Shown here: in pieces, positions 7,357-13,708 of the stretch
Numbering within the stretch: position 1 is the first letter of the stretch
How the letters are laid out: each line of letters begins with the position of its first letter
DNA from: CAZGUG01 sp964625335
GTDB taxonomy: Bacteria; Bacillota; Clostridia; Ch29
Direction: 5' to 3'
DNA length: 17,536 bases
NCBI GenBank assembly: GCA_964625335.1
Contig: CAZVBE010000032.1
Span: 1-17,536, forward strand
The notes under the pieces: generated by a model
What the model saw: the letters and a program-made list of their open reading frames with translations, nothing else
Database searches by the model: none
What the model was told of the DNA's origin: nothing
Made by a program: the position numbers and the translations under genes

Positions 7357-8430
7357 ATGAAAAATAAAGATATGCTGATCGCTGTTATTCTTATTACTGT
7401 TATTGCTGTTATTACTGCCATTGTAGTTGTTTCACGCAGCAGGCCCGAGCCACCGGACGGGACAGCCGTTGATACAGATGTGCCAGTCCCTGCGGAGGAT
7501 GAGCCGGATGTGGTGGAGGAAAAGGTATTCCTGGACGGTGTTATCTGTCCACTGGGCGGAGAGATGATAGAAAAGTCAAGCCTGTACCCAAGACCCGTTG
7601 CGGTTATGCTGGACAATCACCCCGCCGCACGGCCCCAGGCCGGGCTGGAACAGGCGGAGGTGGTGTATGAGATACTGGCCGAAGGGAATATCACAAGGTA
7701 TATGGCCCTGTACGCCCATGGCGGCGACCAACTGGTGGGCCCGGTAAGGAGCGCAAGGTATTATTACATAGACAAGTCTATGGAGTACAATGCAATATAC
7801 CTTCATGCGGGGGGCAGCCCCGAGGCCTGGGATGATATAGCAAGGTTGAAAATACCCTCATTTAACGCCATGAATTTGGGCGCACCGCTGTATTGGAGGG
7901 AAAAACACAGGAAGGAACCCCACAATATATATACCGCCCTTGACAGGATACAGAACTCTTCGGATGACCGGGGCTACAATAAAACGGGCGGTGTACAGGT
8001 ACACTCCTTCAACAGTGAGGATAGACAGCCTGAGGGAGAAAGGGCGAAAAAAATACTGATATCCTATCTCCAAAACTACAGGGTATCCTACGAGTATTCC
8101 AGTCAGGACGGGGTATATTTAAGATATGTAATGGACAAGCCCCATGTGGATGAGAACAACAGCGACTACCAAATCCAGGCCAAAAACATTATAATACAAG
8201 AGGCGGTACATAAAATAGCCGACAGCGAGGGAAGAAGAAATATAAGCCTGGTAGGCAGCGGAAAGGGCATCTACATAACCAACGGGTCTTATGTGCCTGT
8301 TACATGGAAAAAGGCGGACAGAAGGTCGCCGACACGGTTTTATTTTGAAGATGGCAGGGAAGTAAAGCTAAACCCGGGCAAAACATGGATACAGGTTGTG
8401 CCCGGCATTAGCAGTGTAACCTTTGAATAG
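7357..8430 (+). CDS. DUF3048 (YerB-like) membrane-anchored protein
   Basis: A 357-residue protein. Residues 7-26 form one N-terminal hydrophobic anchor, followed by an acidic Pro-rich linker (28-56); there is no lipobox Cys, so it is an anchored rather than a lipoprotein form. The N-terminal DUF3048 domain spans about 72-215, with RPVAVMLDNHPAARPQAGL (79-97) and VGPVRSARYYYIDKS (127-141). The C-terminal DUF3048 domain spans about 235-352, with NIIIQEAV and the KTWIQVVPG end. The family includes YerB and is of unknown function, usually extracytoplasmic. The start follows AGGAAGG. It is a plus-strand insertion between dgkA and cdd relative to B. subtilis and is in the same operon run (50-base gap before it, 13 bases after). 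Confidence 0.88.
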   Translation: MKNKDMLIAVILITVIAVITAIVVVSRSRPEPPDGTAVDTDVPVPAEDEPDVVEEKVFLDGVICPLGGEMIEKSSLYPRPVAVMLDNHPAARPQAGLEQAEVVYEILAEGNITRYMALYAHGGDQLVGPVRSARYYYIDKSMEYNAIYLHAGGSPEAWDDIARLKIPSFNAMNLGAPLYWREKHRKEPHNIYTALDRIQNSSDDRGYNKTGGVQVHSFNSEDRQPEGERAKKILISYLQNYRVSYEYSSQDGVYLRYVMDKPHVDENNSDYQIQAKNIIIQEAVHKIADSEGRRNISLVGSGKGIYITNGSYVPVTWKKADRRSPTRFYFEDGREVKLNPGKTWIQVVPGISSVTFE

Positions 8431-8443
8431 GAGGCGTTAAAGC

Positions 8444-8848
8444 ATGGATTACAGGAAGCTTTTGGCCCGGGCTGAGGAAGCCAGGAAGCATTCCTATTCC
8501 CCTTACTCGGGCTTTGGGGTTGGGGCCGCCCTTGCAACGGCAGAGGGTAAAATTTTTACCGGGGCGAATATAGAAAACGCGACCTATGGAGCCACCATAT
8601 GTGCAGAACGCACCGCGGTGGTCAAGGCGGTTTCGGAAGGATACATGGATTTTGAGGCGATAGCGGTTGGCAGCGACGCAGATGAAGGGTCCTTCCCCTG
8701 CGGAATCTGCCGGCAGTTTATTGCGGAATTCGGTTTGGATATAAAGGTTATAACCGGTAAATCAAGCGGCGACATAAGGGTACACACCATAGCCGAGCTT
8801 TTGCCCTTTGCCTTTACCGGGGAAGAACTCGGGCAGGGATGCAAATAG
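8444..8848 (+). CDS. cdd: Cytidine deaminase
   Basis: A 134-residue zinc enzyme that deaminates cytidine and deoxycytidine to uridine forms in pyrimidine salvage (cytoplasmic, tetrameric in this class). The conserved motifs are SPYSGFGVGAAL (19-30), NIENATYGATICAERTAV (42-59) with zinc ligand C53 and catalytic E55, and PCGICRQF (85-92) with ligands C86 and C89. The length is typical for the small Firmicute form. The start ATG follows TAGGAGG, 13 bases after the previous stop. cdd next to era is a conserved Firmicute pairing. Confidence 0.96.
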   Translation: MDYRKLLARAEEARKHSYSPYSGFGVGAALATAEGKIFTGANIENATYGATICAERTAVVKAVSEGYMDFEAIAVGSDADEGSFPCGICRQFIAEFGLDIKVITGKSSGDIRVHTIAELLPFAFTGEELGQGCK

Positions 8849-8932
8849 AAAGCAGATCATTGAAGGTTTGGAGAATACAAATGGGCTTTGGGATATACAA
8901 TAATAACGAAAAGCATTTTTGGAGGCGAGGAT

Positions 8933-9826
8933 ATGGATACCGGGTATAAGTCAGGTTTTGCAGCCATAATAGGAAGGCCCAACGTGGGGAAGTCTACGCT
9001 GCTCAATGCAATGATGGAAGAAAAAATATCCATAATTTCGAGCAAACCCCAGACAACAAGGAACAGTATAAGGGCAATTTACACCACTGAGGATTTTCAA
9101 CTGGCCTTCCTGGATACTCCGGGCATCCATAAACCCAAAAATATGCTGGGGGAATATATGCTGGCCTCCGCCCGGACGGCGCTTAACGAGGTGGATGTAA
9201 TAGTATATGTGGTGGAAGCGGATGCCGGGATTGGCAGGGGAGATATGTATATACTGGAAATGCTTGAGAAGGTTAAAACTCCCGTGATACTGGTGGTGAA
9301 TAAAACCGACCAGTCGGACAGGGCAAAGGTGGAGCAGCTGACGGATGCATACAGGTCTAAAAGAAGCTTTGCGGATATAATACCCATTTCGGCGATAGGT
9401 GGGGACAATCTGAATATACTCAGGGGCGCCATAGTGGAAAAGCTTCCGGAGGGACCCCAATATTTTCCCGATGATATGATAACCGACCAGCCCGAGAGGT
9501 TCGTAATTGCAGAAATAATTCGCGAAAAAGCCCTTGTGCTGCTTGAACAGGAAGTGCCCCACGGAATTGCCGTGGAAGTGGAAACGGTTGAGGAAAGCGA
9601 TAAATCCAATCTGATAAATATCCAGGCAAATATTTACTGCGAAAAAGAATCCCATAAAAGGATAGTCATAGGCAAGGGAGGAAATATGCTCAAAAAAATA
9701 GGAACCCTGGCAAGGGCAGATGTGGAAAAGCTGCTGGGCTGCAGAGTTTTCCTCGAATTGTGGGTAAAGGTAAAGAAGGATTGGAGAGATACCGCCGGGT
9801 CTTTGAAACTGTTCGGCTATCAATAA
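8933..9826 (+). CDS. era: GTPase Era
   Basis: A 297-residue ribosome-associated GTPase needed for 30S subunit assembly. The GTPase domain shows G1 GRPNVGKS (14-21), G2 within TTRNSIRAIY (41-50), G3 DTPG (61-64), G4 NKTD (123-126) and G5 SAI (153-155). The C-terminal KH domain binds the 3' end of 16S rRNA, with HKRIVIGKGGNMLKKIG at 241-257. The frame is open upstream to a TTG at 8888, but GGAGGCGAGG (8921-8930) sets the ATG at 8933 as the start and gives the normal length. The 84 bases before it show no promoter or terminator, so it is likely read with cdd. Confidence 0.97.
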   Translation: MDTGYKSGFAAIIGRPNVGKSTLLNAMMEEKISIISSKPQTTRNSIRAIYTTEDFQLAFLDTPGIHKPKNMLGEYMLASARTALNEVDVIVYVVEADAGIGRGDMYILEMLEKVKTPVILVVNKTDQSDRAKVEQLTDAYRSKRSFADIIPISAIGGDNLNILRGAIVEKLPEGPQYFPDDMITDQPERFVIAEIIREKALVLLEQEVPHGIAVEVETVEESDKSNLINIQANIYCEKESHKRIVIGKGGNMLKKIGTLARADVEKLLGCRVFLELWVKVKKDWRDTAGSLKLFGYQ

Positions 9827-9835
9827 TGGTGCCTT

Positions 9836-9866
9836 CCATATATGGCATATAATTACCCGTATACGG
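9836..9866. promoter_or_regulatory. Pair of matched palindromes upstream of yqzL (candidate operator)
   Basis: Two perfect 10-base palindromes, CCATATATGG (9836-9845) and CCGTATACGG (9857-9866), fit the common pattern CCRTATAYGG. Their centres are 21 bases apart, about two helical turns. They lie just after the era stop and before a TTGACG (9873-9878). A paired protein binding site is the simplest reading; no known regulator consensus is claimed. Confidence 0.35.
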
Positions 9867-9930
9867 TTATTTTTGACGGGGAAAATATTAGTTACAGACA
9901 TTATAACGACGGTAATGGAGGGACATAAAT

Positions 9931-10068
9931 ATGTTAATGGATTTCATCTGGAAGGCCTTTGAACAAACAGGGGATACAAGATACTATATTGAATATATAA
10001 AGTACAGGGATATATTTGATAAGAGCCGGAGGGAGCAAAATAATGACAGGATGGATAAAACGGGATAA
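9931..10068 (+). CDS. yqzL: Small YqzL-like protein, 45 aa
   Basis: A short gene between era and recO. The protein begins MLMDFIWKAFEQTGDTRYY, which matches the YqzL family pattern (hydrophobic-Trp-Lys-x-Phe followed by a Thr-Gly turn and a Tyr). It then has a charged tail rich in Arg, Lys, Asp and Asn. GGAGGG at 9917-9922 lies 8 bases before the ATG; a second in-frame ATG at 9937 is possible. The TAA at 10066-10068 is 15 bases before recO. YqzL occupies the same place in Bacillus. Its function is unknown. Position, ribosome binding site and sequence together make a real gene likely despite the small size. Confidence 0.82.
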   Translation: MLMDFIWKAFEQTGDTRYYIEYIKYRDIFDKSRREQNNDRMDKTG

Positions 10069-10083
10069 TGAGGATGAAATATC

Positions 10084-10830
10084 ATGCTTACAAAAACACG
10101 AGGTCTGGTCACCAAGGCAGTAAATTTTGGAGAGGGGGATAAAATTCTAACTCTTCTGTCCGACAGATACGGTAAAATACAGGTTATGGCAAGGGGCGCC
10201 CGCAAAACAAAAAGTAAGCTGACAGCGGGTACCCAGCTTTTTTGCTATGGCGATTTTATACTCTTTAAAGGGAAAAACTGGTATTATGTAAACGAAGTGG
10301 AAATAATAAATACGTTCCACCGGATAAGGAATGATCTGATTAAATTATGTAACTGTACATACCTCATTGAGCTTGCCAATGCGGTTGTACAGCCCGAACA
10401 GCCACCGGGAAGGCTCCTGGATGTACTGGTTGATGCCTTTAATATATATGCCGGGGAGAATACCAACCCGGAGATAATAATGCGGGCAGCAGAACTTAAG
10501 ATATTGGCTTACTCGGGCTTTAAGCCCCAGCTTGGGAACTGTACAAATTGCAATGCGGTTTCGGATGCTACATACTTCAGCCCCGTTTCGGGGGGGATAT
10601 TGTGCCCTGACTGTGAGAAAACCGATCCATATGGGTTTAAGGCAAGCCCGGACACCATTGGGGTTATGAAGCTGATGCTTAAATGGAAACTGCAGAAACT
10701 GGGCTGTATCAAAGTAAAGGGTCATATACTAAAGGAACTGGAAAAAATAATGAGGTCCTATGTGGCGGTACATATCGAGAAGAATTTCTCTGCAAACAGG
10801 TTTATGGATAATATCAAAAAAATGAAATAA
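10084..10830 (+). CDS. recO: DNA repair protein RecO
   Basis: A 248-residue recombination mediator that helps load RecA at gaps in the RecFOR pathway. The N-terminal OB-fold domain spans about 1-80 (TRGLVTKAVNFGEGDKILTL at 5-24; GARKTKSKL at 38-46). It is followed by a helical domain with a four-cysteine zinc site: C153, C156 (NCTNC) and C174, C177 (LCPDC). The ribosome binding site is weak (GAGG at 10070-10073), suggesting coupling to yqzL. era-yqzL-recO is a conserved order in Firmicutes. The C-terminus (RFMDNIKKMK) has the usual short basic end. Confidence 0.95.
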   Translation: MLTKTRGLVTKAVNFGEGDKILTLLSDRYGKIQVMARGARKTKSKLTAGTQLFCYGDFILFKGKNWYYVNEVEIINTFHRIRNDLIKLCNCTYLIELANAVVQPEQPPGRLLDVLVDAFNIYAGENTNPEIIMRAAELKILAYSGFKPQLGNCTNCNAVSDATYFSPVSGGILCPDCEKTDPYGFKASPDTIGVMKLMLKWKLQKLGCIKVKGHILKELEKIMRSYVAVHIEKNFSANRFMDNIKKMK

Positions 10831-10843
10831 GGAGGTTAAACTG

Positions 10844-11365
10844 ATGGAGATTACACTTGAAAAAATCGACATAATAAGGGAGCGGACCGGTTTATCCTAT
10901 AGGGAAGCAAAGGAAGCCCTGGAAAAGTGCGACGGGGATGTAATTGAAACCCTTGTCTACCTTGAATCAACCAAGAAGGATGAAAAATGGACCGAGAACA
11001 TATCGGCGGCAGGCAATGAGATGATTGACCGCATTAGGGAGCTGATTAAGCAGGGTAATATCTCAAGGATCAGGGTAAAGAAGGACGGAAACATTATACT
11101 TGATATACCCGTAACAGCCGGAGCGATAGGTACCGTGATTGCGCCCCAGCTGGCAGCACTGGGTGCGGTGGTTGCCGCGATTTCCAAGACAACGGTGGAG
11201 ATCGAAAAGCCCAATAAGGAAGTAATAAACCTAAGCGAGATTGTGGGAAAAAAGGCCGGAGCAGCCAAGGACATTATAGACGACCTGGCAGACGATGCAA
11301 AGGATATTGTGGGCAAAAGAAAGAGAAGGAGCAAAGGGTCCGGTTCGGACGGGCAAAGCGATTGA
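10844..11365 (+). CDS. UBA-like / DUF4342 domain protein, 173 aa
   Basis: Residues 5-42 form a small three-helix UBA-like domain (ERTGLSYREAKEALEKCDGD at 13-32), similar in pattern to the EF-Ts and NAC UBA modules. Residues 58-122 match DUF4342: an IDRIRELIKQGNISRIRVKK helix-strand region, a DGNIILDIPVTAG strand, then a hydrophobic stretch TVIAPQLAALGAVVAAIS (97-114) that could be membrane-associated. The tail (124-173) is charged and ends in a Lys/Arg cluster and a Ser/Gly/Asp end. AAGGAGG lies just upstream of the ATG, 13 bases after recO. Its TGA overlaps the -35 element of the glycyl-tRNA synthetase promoter. The function is unknown; the domain call is reasonably firm. Confidence 0.85.
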   Translation: MEITLEKIDIIRERTGLSYREAKEALEKCDGDVIETLVYLESTKKDEKWTENISAAGNEMIDRIRELIKQGNISRIRVKKDGNIILDIPVTAGAIGTVIAPQLAALGAVVAAISKTTVEIEKPNKEVINLSEIVGKKAGAAKDIIDDLADDAKDIVGKRKRRSKGSGSDGQSD

Positions 11366-11390
11366 CAAACCGGAATTAATTCTGTAGACT
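11362..11390 (+). promoter_or_regulatory. Sigma-A promoter of the glycine T-box/glyS unit
   Basis: A perfect TTGACA -35 (11362-11367) and a TAGACT -10 (11385-11390) are separated by exactly 17 bases. The -35 overlaps the TGA stop of the upstream gene. Transcription would begin near 11397, just before the T-box stem I. Confidence 0.75.
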
Positions 11391-11395
11391 TAAAA

Positions 11396-11604
11396 GTAAC
11401 CAAGAAACAGGTGCGAAGAAGCAGAGGAGTAGCCGGTTGATTTGACAAAGCGAGCCGGGAAGGGTGAAAGCCCGGCGCAATAGGCTGGTGAAGGGCGCTG
11501 CAGAGCAGTTGACGTTAAGGAGGGTACTTCGGTACCAATTAGGGTGGAACCGCGGAAGATAAGCTCTTTCGTCCCTATCGGGGGATGAAGGGGCTTTTTA
11601 TTTA
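11396..11604 (+). ncRNA. Glycine T-box riboswitch leader
   Basis: This leader senses uncharged tRNA-Gly and controls the downstream synthetase by transcription antitermination. The T-box sequence AGGGTGGAACCGCG is at 11541-11554. Its TGGA bulge complements a tRNA acceptor end UCCA, and U is the usual discriminator base of bacterial tRNA-Gly. Stem I is recognisable. A GAGGAGTAG loop-E-like element (about 11424-11432) faces the specifier region GAAGGGCGC (11490-11498), where the GGC at 11494-11496 is a glycine codon. The distal part GCGAGCCGGG (11450-11459) pairs with CCCGGCGC (11471-11478) and leaves a GA bulge, with the T-loop-like GGGTGAAA in the terminal loop. A short stem III with a UUCG tetraloop is at 11523-11536. 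The terminator hairpin follows. Both the specifier and the discriminator match point to glycine. Confidence 0.93.
11561..11604 (+). terminator. T-box terminator hairpin
   Basis: The left arm 11561-11575 (AAGCTCTTTCGTCCC) pairs with the right arm 11582-11596 (GGGATGAAGGGGCTT) through 15 pairs, three of them G-U, and is followed by a T-rich run to about 11603. The CCCT at 11573-11576 can instead pair with the AGGG of the T-box, forming the antiterminator. Confidence 0.9.
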
Positions 11605-11650
11605 GGCAATTAAAGATTATTTTACAACTAAAACGCGAGGAGGAAGGCAA

Positions 11651-13039
11651 ATGGCAAAGGTATTTACCATGGAAAAACTGGTATCGCTCTGCAAGACGAG
11701 GGGAATCATATTCCCGGGTTCCGAAATATACGGCGGTTTGGCTAATACCTGGGACTACGGACCCGTGGGGGTCGAGCTGAAAAACAACGTCAAAAAAGCA
11801 TGGTGGAAAAAATTTGTACAGGAAAGCCCGTATAATGTGGGACTGGATGCCGCAATACTCATGAACCCCCAAACCTGGGTGGCATCAGGCCATGTGGGAA
11901 GCTTTAACGACCCACTCATGGACTGTAAGAAGTGTAAATCAAGGTTCAGGGCAGATAAGCTGATAGAGGAGTATTTGCAGGAAGCGGGAGAGGATGTATC
12001 GGTTGACGGCTGGGATAATCAAAGAATGGAGCGTTTCATCGAGGAAAAGGATATAAAATGTCCCGACTGCGGGGAGAAGGACTTTACGGGAATAAGACAG
12101 TTCAACCTGATGTTTAAGACCTATCAGGGGGTTACCGAGGATTCAAAGGCCGAGATTTTCCTGAGACCAGAGACTGCACAGGGCATATTTGTCAACTTCA
12201 AAAATGTGATAAGAAGCTCAAGGAAGAAGATACCCTTTGGCATAGCCCAGATTGGGAAATCCTTCAGAAACGAGATAACTCCCGGAAATTTCATATTCAG
12301 GACCAGGGAATTCGAGCAGATGGAACTGGAATTTTTCTGTGCCCCCGGCGAGGACCTCAAGTGGTTTGACTACTGGAAAAATTTCTGCAGAGACTGGCTG
12401 CTTGAGTTGGGGATGGACGGAGAAAATTTCAGGATGCGGGATCATAGCCCCGAGGAGCTGTCCCACTACAGCAACGCCACCACCGATATCGAATACAAAT
12501 TCCCCTTTGGCTGGGGCGAACTCTGGGGTGTGGCCGACCGGACCGACTACGACTTAAAACAGCATATGGAGCATTCGGGCGAGGATTTTTCCTATACCGA
12601 CCCCTTTACAAACGAAAAGTATATTCCCTACTGCATAGAACCATCCCTTGGGGTTGACAGGGTACTGCTTGCATTTCTGGCGGATGCCTATACCGAAGAG
12701 GATCTGGGGGACGGGGACACAAGGACTGTGTTGAAACTGCATCCCGCCCTTGCCCCTGTAAAGGCTGCCGTGTTTCCCCTTTCCAAGAAACTGGGGGAGG
12801 AAACCTTTGCCCTGTACGCAAGACTCCAGAAAAGGTTTGCTGTCGAATACGATGAAGCGGGCAGTATAGGTAAGCGGTACAGGAGACATGACGAAATAGG
12901 TACGCCCCTCTGCATAACCTATGACTTCGAGAGCCAAAACGACAACTCGGTGACGGTAAGGGAGCGGGATACCATGGAGCAGGTAAGGATAAATATAGAC
13001 GAACTGGAGAATTACCTCCAGGAAAAACTCACTTACTAA
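11651..13039 (+). CDS. glyS: Glycyl-tRNA synthetase, dimeric class II type
   Basis: A 462-residue single-chain (alpha2) enzyme that charges tRNA-Gly in the cytoplasm. The N-terminus has the signature RGIIFPGSEIYGGLANTWDYG (18-37 region). A zinc-ribbon-like insertion carries C92, C95 and C137, C140. Motif 2 spans FRNEITP (205-211) to FRTREFEQME (216-225), and motif 3 is EPSLGVDR (330-337). The anticodon-binding domain covers about 361-458. This is the eukaryote/archaea-like form found in many Clostridia, not the alpha2beta2 glyQ-glyS form of B. subtilis, although it sits at the same place in the gene order. Start ATG follows GAGGAGGAAGG. It is regulated by the glycine T-box directly upstream. 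Confidence 0.96.
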   Translation: MAKVFTMEKLVSLCKTRGIIFPGSEIYGGLANTWDYGPVGVELKNNVKKAWWKKFVQESPYNVGLDAAILMNPQTWVASGHVGSFNDPLMDCKKCKSRFRADKLIEEYLQEAGEDVSVDGWDNQRMERFIEEKDIKCPDCGEKDFTGIRQFNLMFKTYQGVTEDSKAEIFLRPETAQGIFVNFKNVIRSSRKKIPFGIAQIGKSFRNEITPGNFIFRTREFEQMELEFFCAPGEDLKWFDYWKNFCRDWLLELGMDGENFRMRDHSPEELSHYSNATTDIEYKFPFGWGELWGVADRTDYDLKQHMEHSGEDFSYTDPFTNEKYIPYCIEPSLGVDRVLLAFLADAYTEEDLGDGDTRTVLKLHPALAPVKAAVFPLSKKLGEETFALYARLQKRFAVEYDEAGSIGKRYRRHDEIGTPLCITYDFESQNDNSVTVRERDTMEQVRINIDELENYLQEKLTY

Positions 13040-13041
13040 AG

Positions 13042-13080
13042 AAATTATGGGACAAGGAACGGTTCCTTGTCCCATAATTT
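13042..13080. terminator. Strong hairpin terminator after glyS, related to a nearby palindrome
   Basis: The left arm 13042-13059 and right arm 13063-13080 pair perfectly over 18 bases (AAATTATGGGACAAGGAA on the left), with a three-base loop and A/T-rich ends on both sides. It can serve glyS and the convergent minus-strand gene. Its inner 25 bases are 21/25 identical to 13596-13620. Confidence 0.88.
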
Positions 13081-13107
13081 TCAATTCGTCTTGGATACGT
13101 TTTTCTG

Positions 13108-13491
13108 TTAAAAGCCGGTATACAGACGTCTTCTGCGCACTCGTCTTCTGCTGAACAGTTCTGCAAGCAGTATTATCGCCACAAGGTCCCTCAACACGCC
13201 CTGCCTGTCGGAATAGAATTGTCTGCTGTCGCCCATACCGCCAAGCAGATCATGGCTGCTTCTGTCGTATACCACGCCAATCATTTCGTCAATTACAGCC
13301 CTGCATGGGTATACGTTGTCCTGAAGCTGGCCCATGTTTTCCCTGCGCATGATTTCTTCCGCCGAGTACCGGTAAACGGTATGGCACGCGCGTGGATACA
13401 TTTCCATCATATATCTGTAGTCGGCGTCATCCTGCATGGCTATCATACGGTAGGGGTTTTGCCCGTAAAAACCGTTTTGGCTGCCATTCAT
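13108..13491 (-). CDS. Unrecognised small protein with Arg-rich C-terminus, 127 aa
   Basis: Minus-strand gene. The frame is open to a TTG at 13495-13497, but AGGAGG (the complement of 13499-13504) lies 7 bases before the ATG at 13489-13491, so that is the start. The N-terminal 18 residues are Asn/Gly/Gln-rich. A middle part (about 20-80) carries DDADYRYMMEMYPRACHTV, later DNVYPCRAVIDEMIGVVYD. This DxxYMxxMYP ... DxYPxRxxIxxMIxxxYD pattern reminds me of a clostridial family of small uncharacterised, possibly sporulation-related proteins, which I cannot name. The end has a hydrophobic stretch (LVAIILLAEL, about 103-112), then a SRRRVRRRR cluster that could bind membrane or nucleic acid. It stands alone between two related palindromes and is absent from the B. 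subtilis order. Confidence 0.75.
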   Translation of the reverse strand: MNGSQNGFYGQNPYRMIAMQDDADYRYMMEMYPRACHTVYRYSAEEIMRRENMGQLQDNVYPCRAVIDEMIGVVYDRSSHDLLGGMGDSRQFYSDRQGVLRDLVAIILLAELFSRRRVRRRRLYTGF

Positions 13492-13595
13492 TGTCAAACC
13501 TCCTCTCTCCTGTTTCGATATATATTATTCAACTTTATGGCAACAGTTGACTAACCGGCCTGTGACGGGCAGACAAGAAACAGGAAATAAATGGA

Positions 13596-13620
13596 GGGAC
13601 AAACAACCGTTCCTTGTCTC
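13596..13620. repeat. REP-like imperfect palindrome, second copy of the glyS terminator core
   Basis: The 25 bases here begin GGGACAA and end GTTCCTTGTCTC. They match 13049-13073 at 21 of 25 positions. The outer seven bases of each side still pair (one G-U), but the inner pairing is lost. There is no T-run after it, so it is not an obvious terminator. The two copies flank the orphan minus-strand gene. Confidence 0.6.
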
Positions 13621-13657
13621 TTGAAAAATCCACTTAAAAAATCAATAGAGTAGCACA

Positions 13658-13686
13658 TTGGGCTTGAGTAATGTATACTATATAGT
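13658..13686 (+). promoter_or_regulatory. Probable promoter of the ccpN-yqfL-ppdK unit, with palindrome over the -10
   Basis: A half-conserved -35 (TTGGGC, 13658-13663) and a TATAGT -10 (13681-13686) are 17 bases apart. The perfect palindrome ACTATATAGT (13677-13686) covers the -10, so a dimeric regulator bound there would block RNA polymerase. An alternative TATACT at 13674-13679 lacks a good -35. Confidence 0.45.
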
Positions 13687-13708
13687 GTGTATATAGAATG
13701 GGGGGGTG

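Noticed and set aside
8951..9901. 316-residue minus-strand frame opposite era
   Set aside because: Era carries all five G motifs and the KH domain; the opposite frame is rich in Tyr/His/Phe and resembles nothing.
9873..9907. Promoter with TTGACG -35 and TATAAC -10 before yqzL
   Set aside because: The spacing is 23 bases, too long for sigma-A, and no -10 is found at 16-18 bases.
13219..13554. 111-residue plus-strand frame opposite the orphan gene
   Set aside because: It lacks a proper ribosome binding site, whereas the minus-strand frame has AGGAGG at ideal spacing from an ATG.
13592..13654. 20-codon plus-strand frame starting at the ATG inside the second palindrome
   Set aside because: No ribosome binding site of its own and it runs through the repeat; most likely chance.
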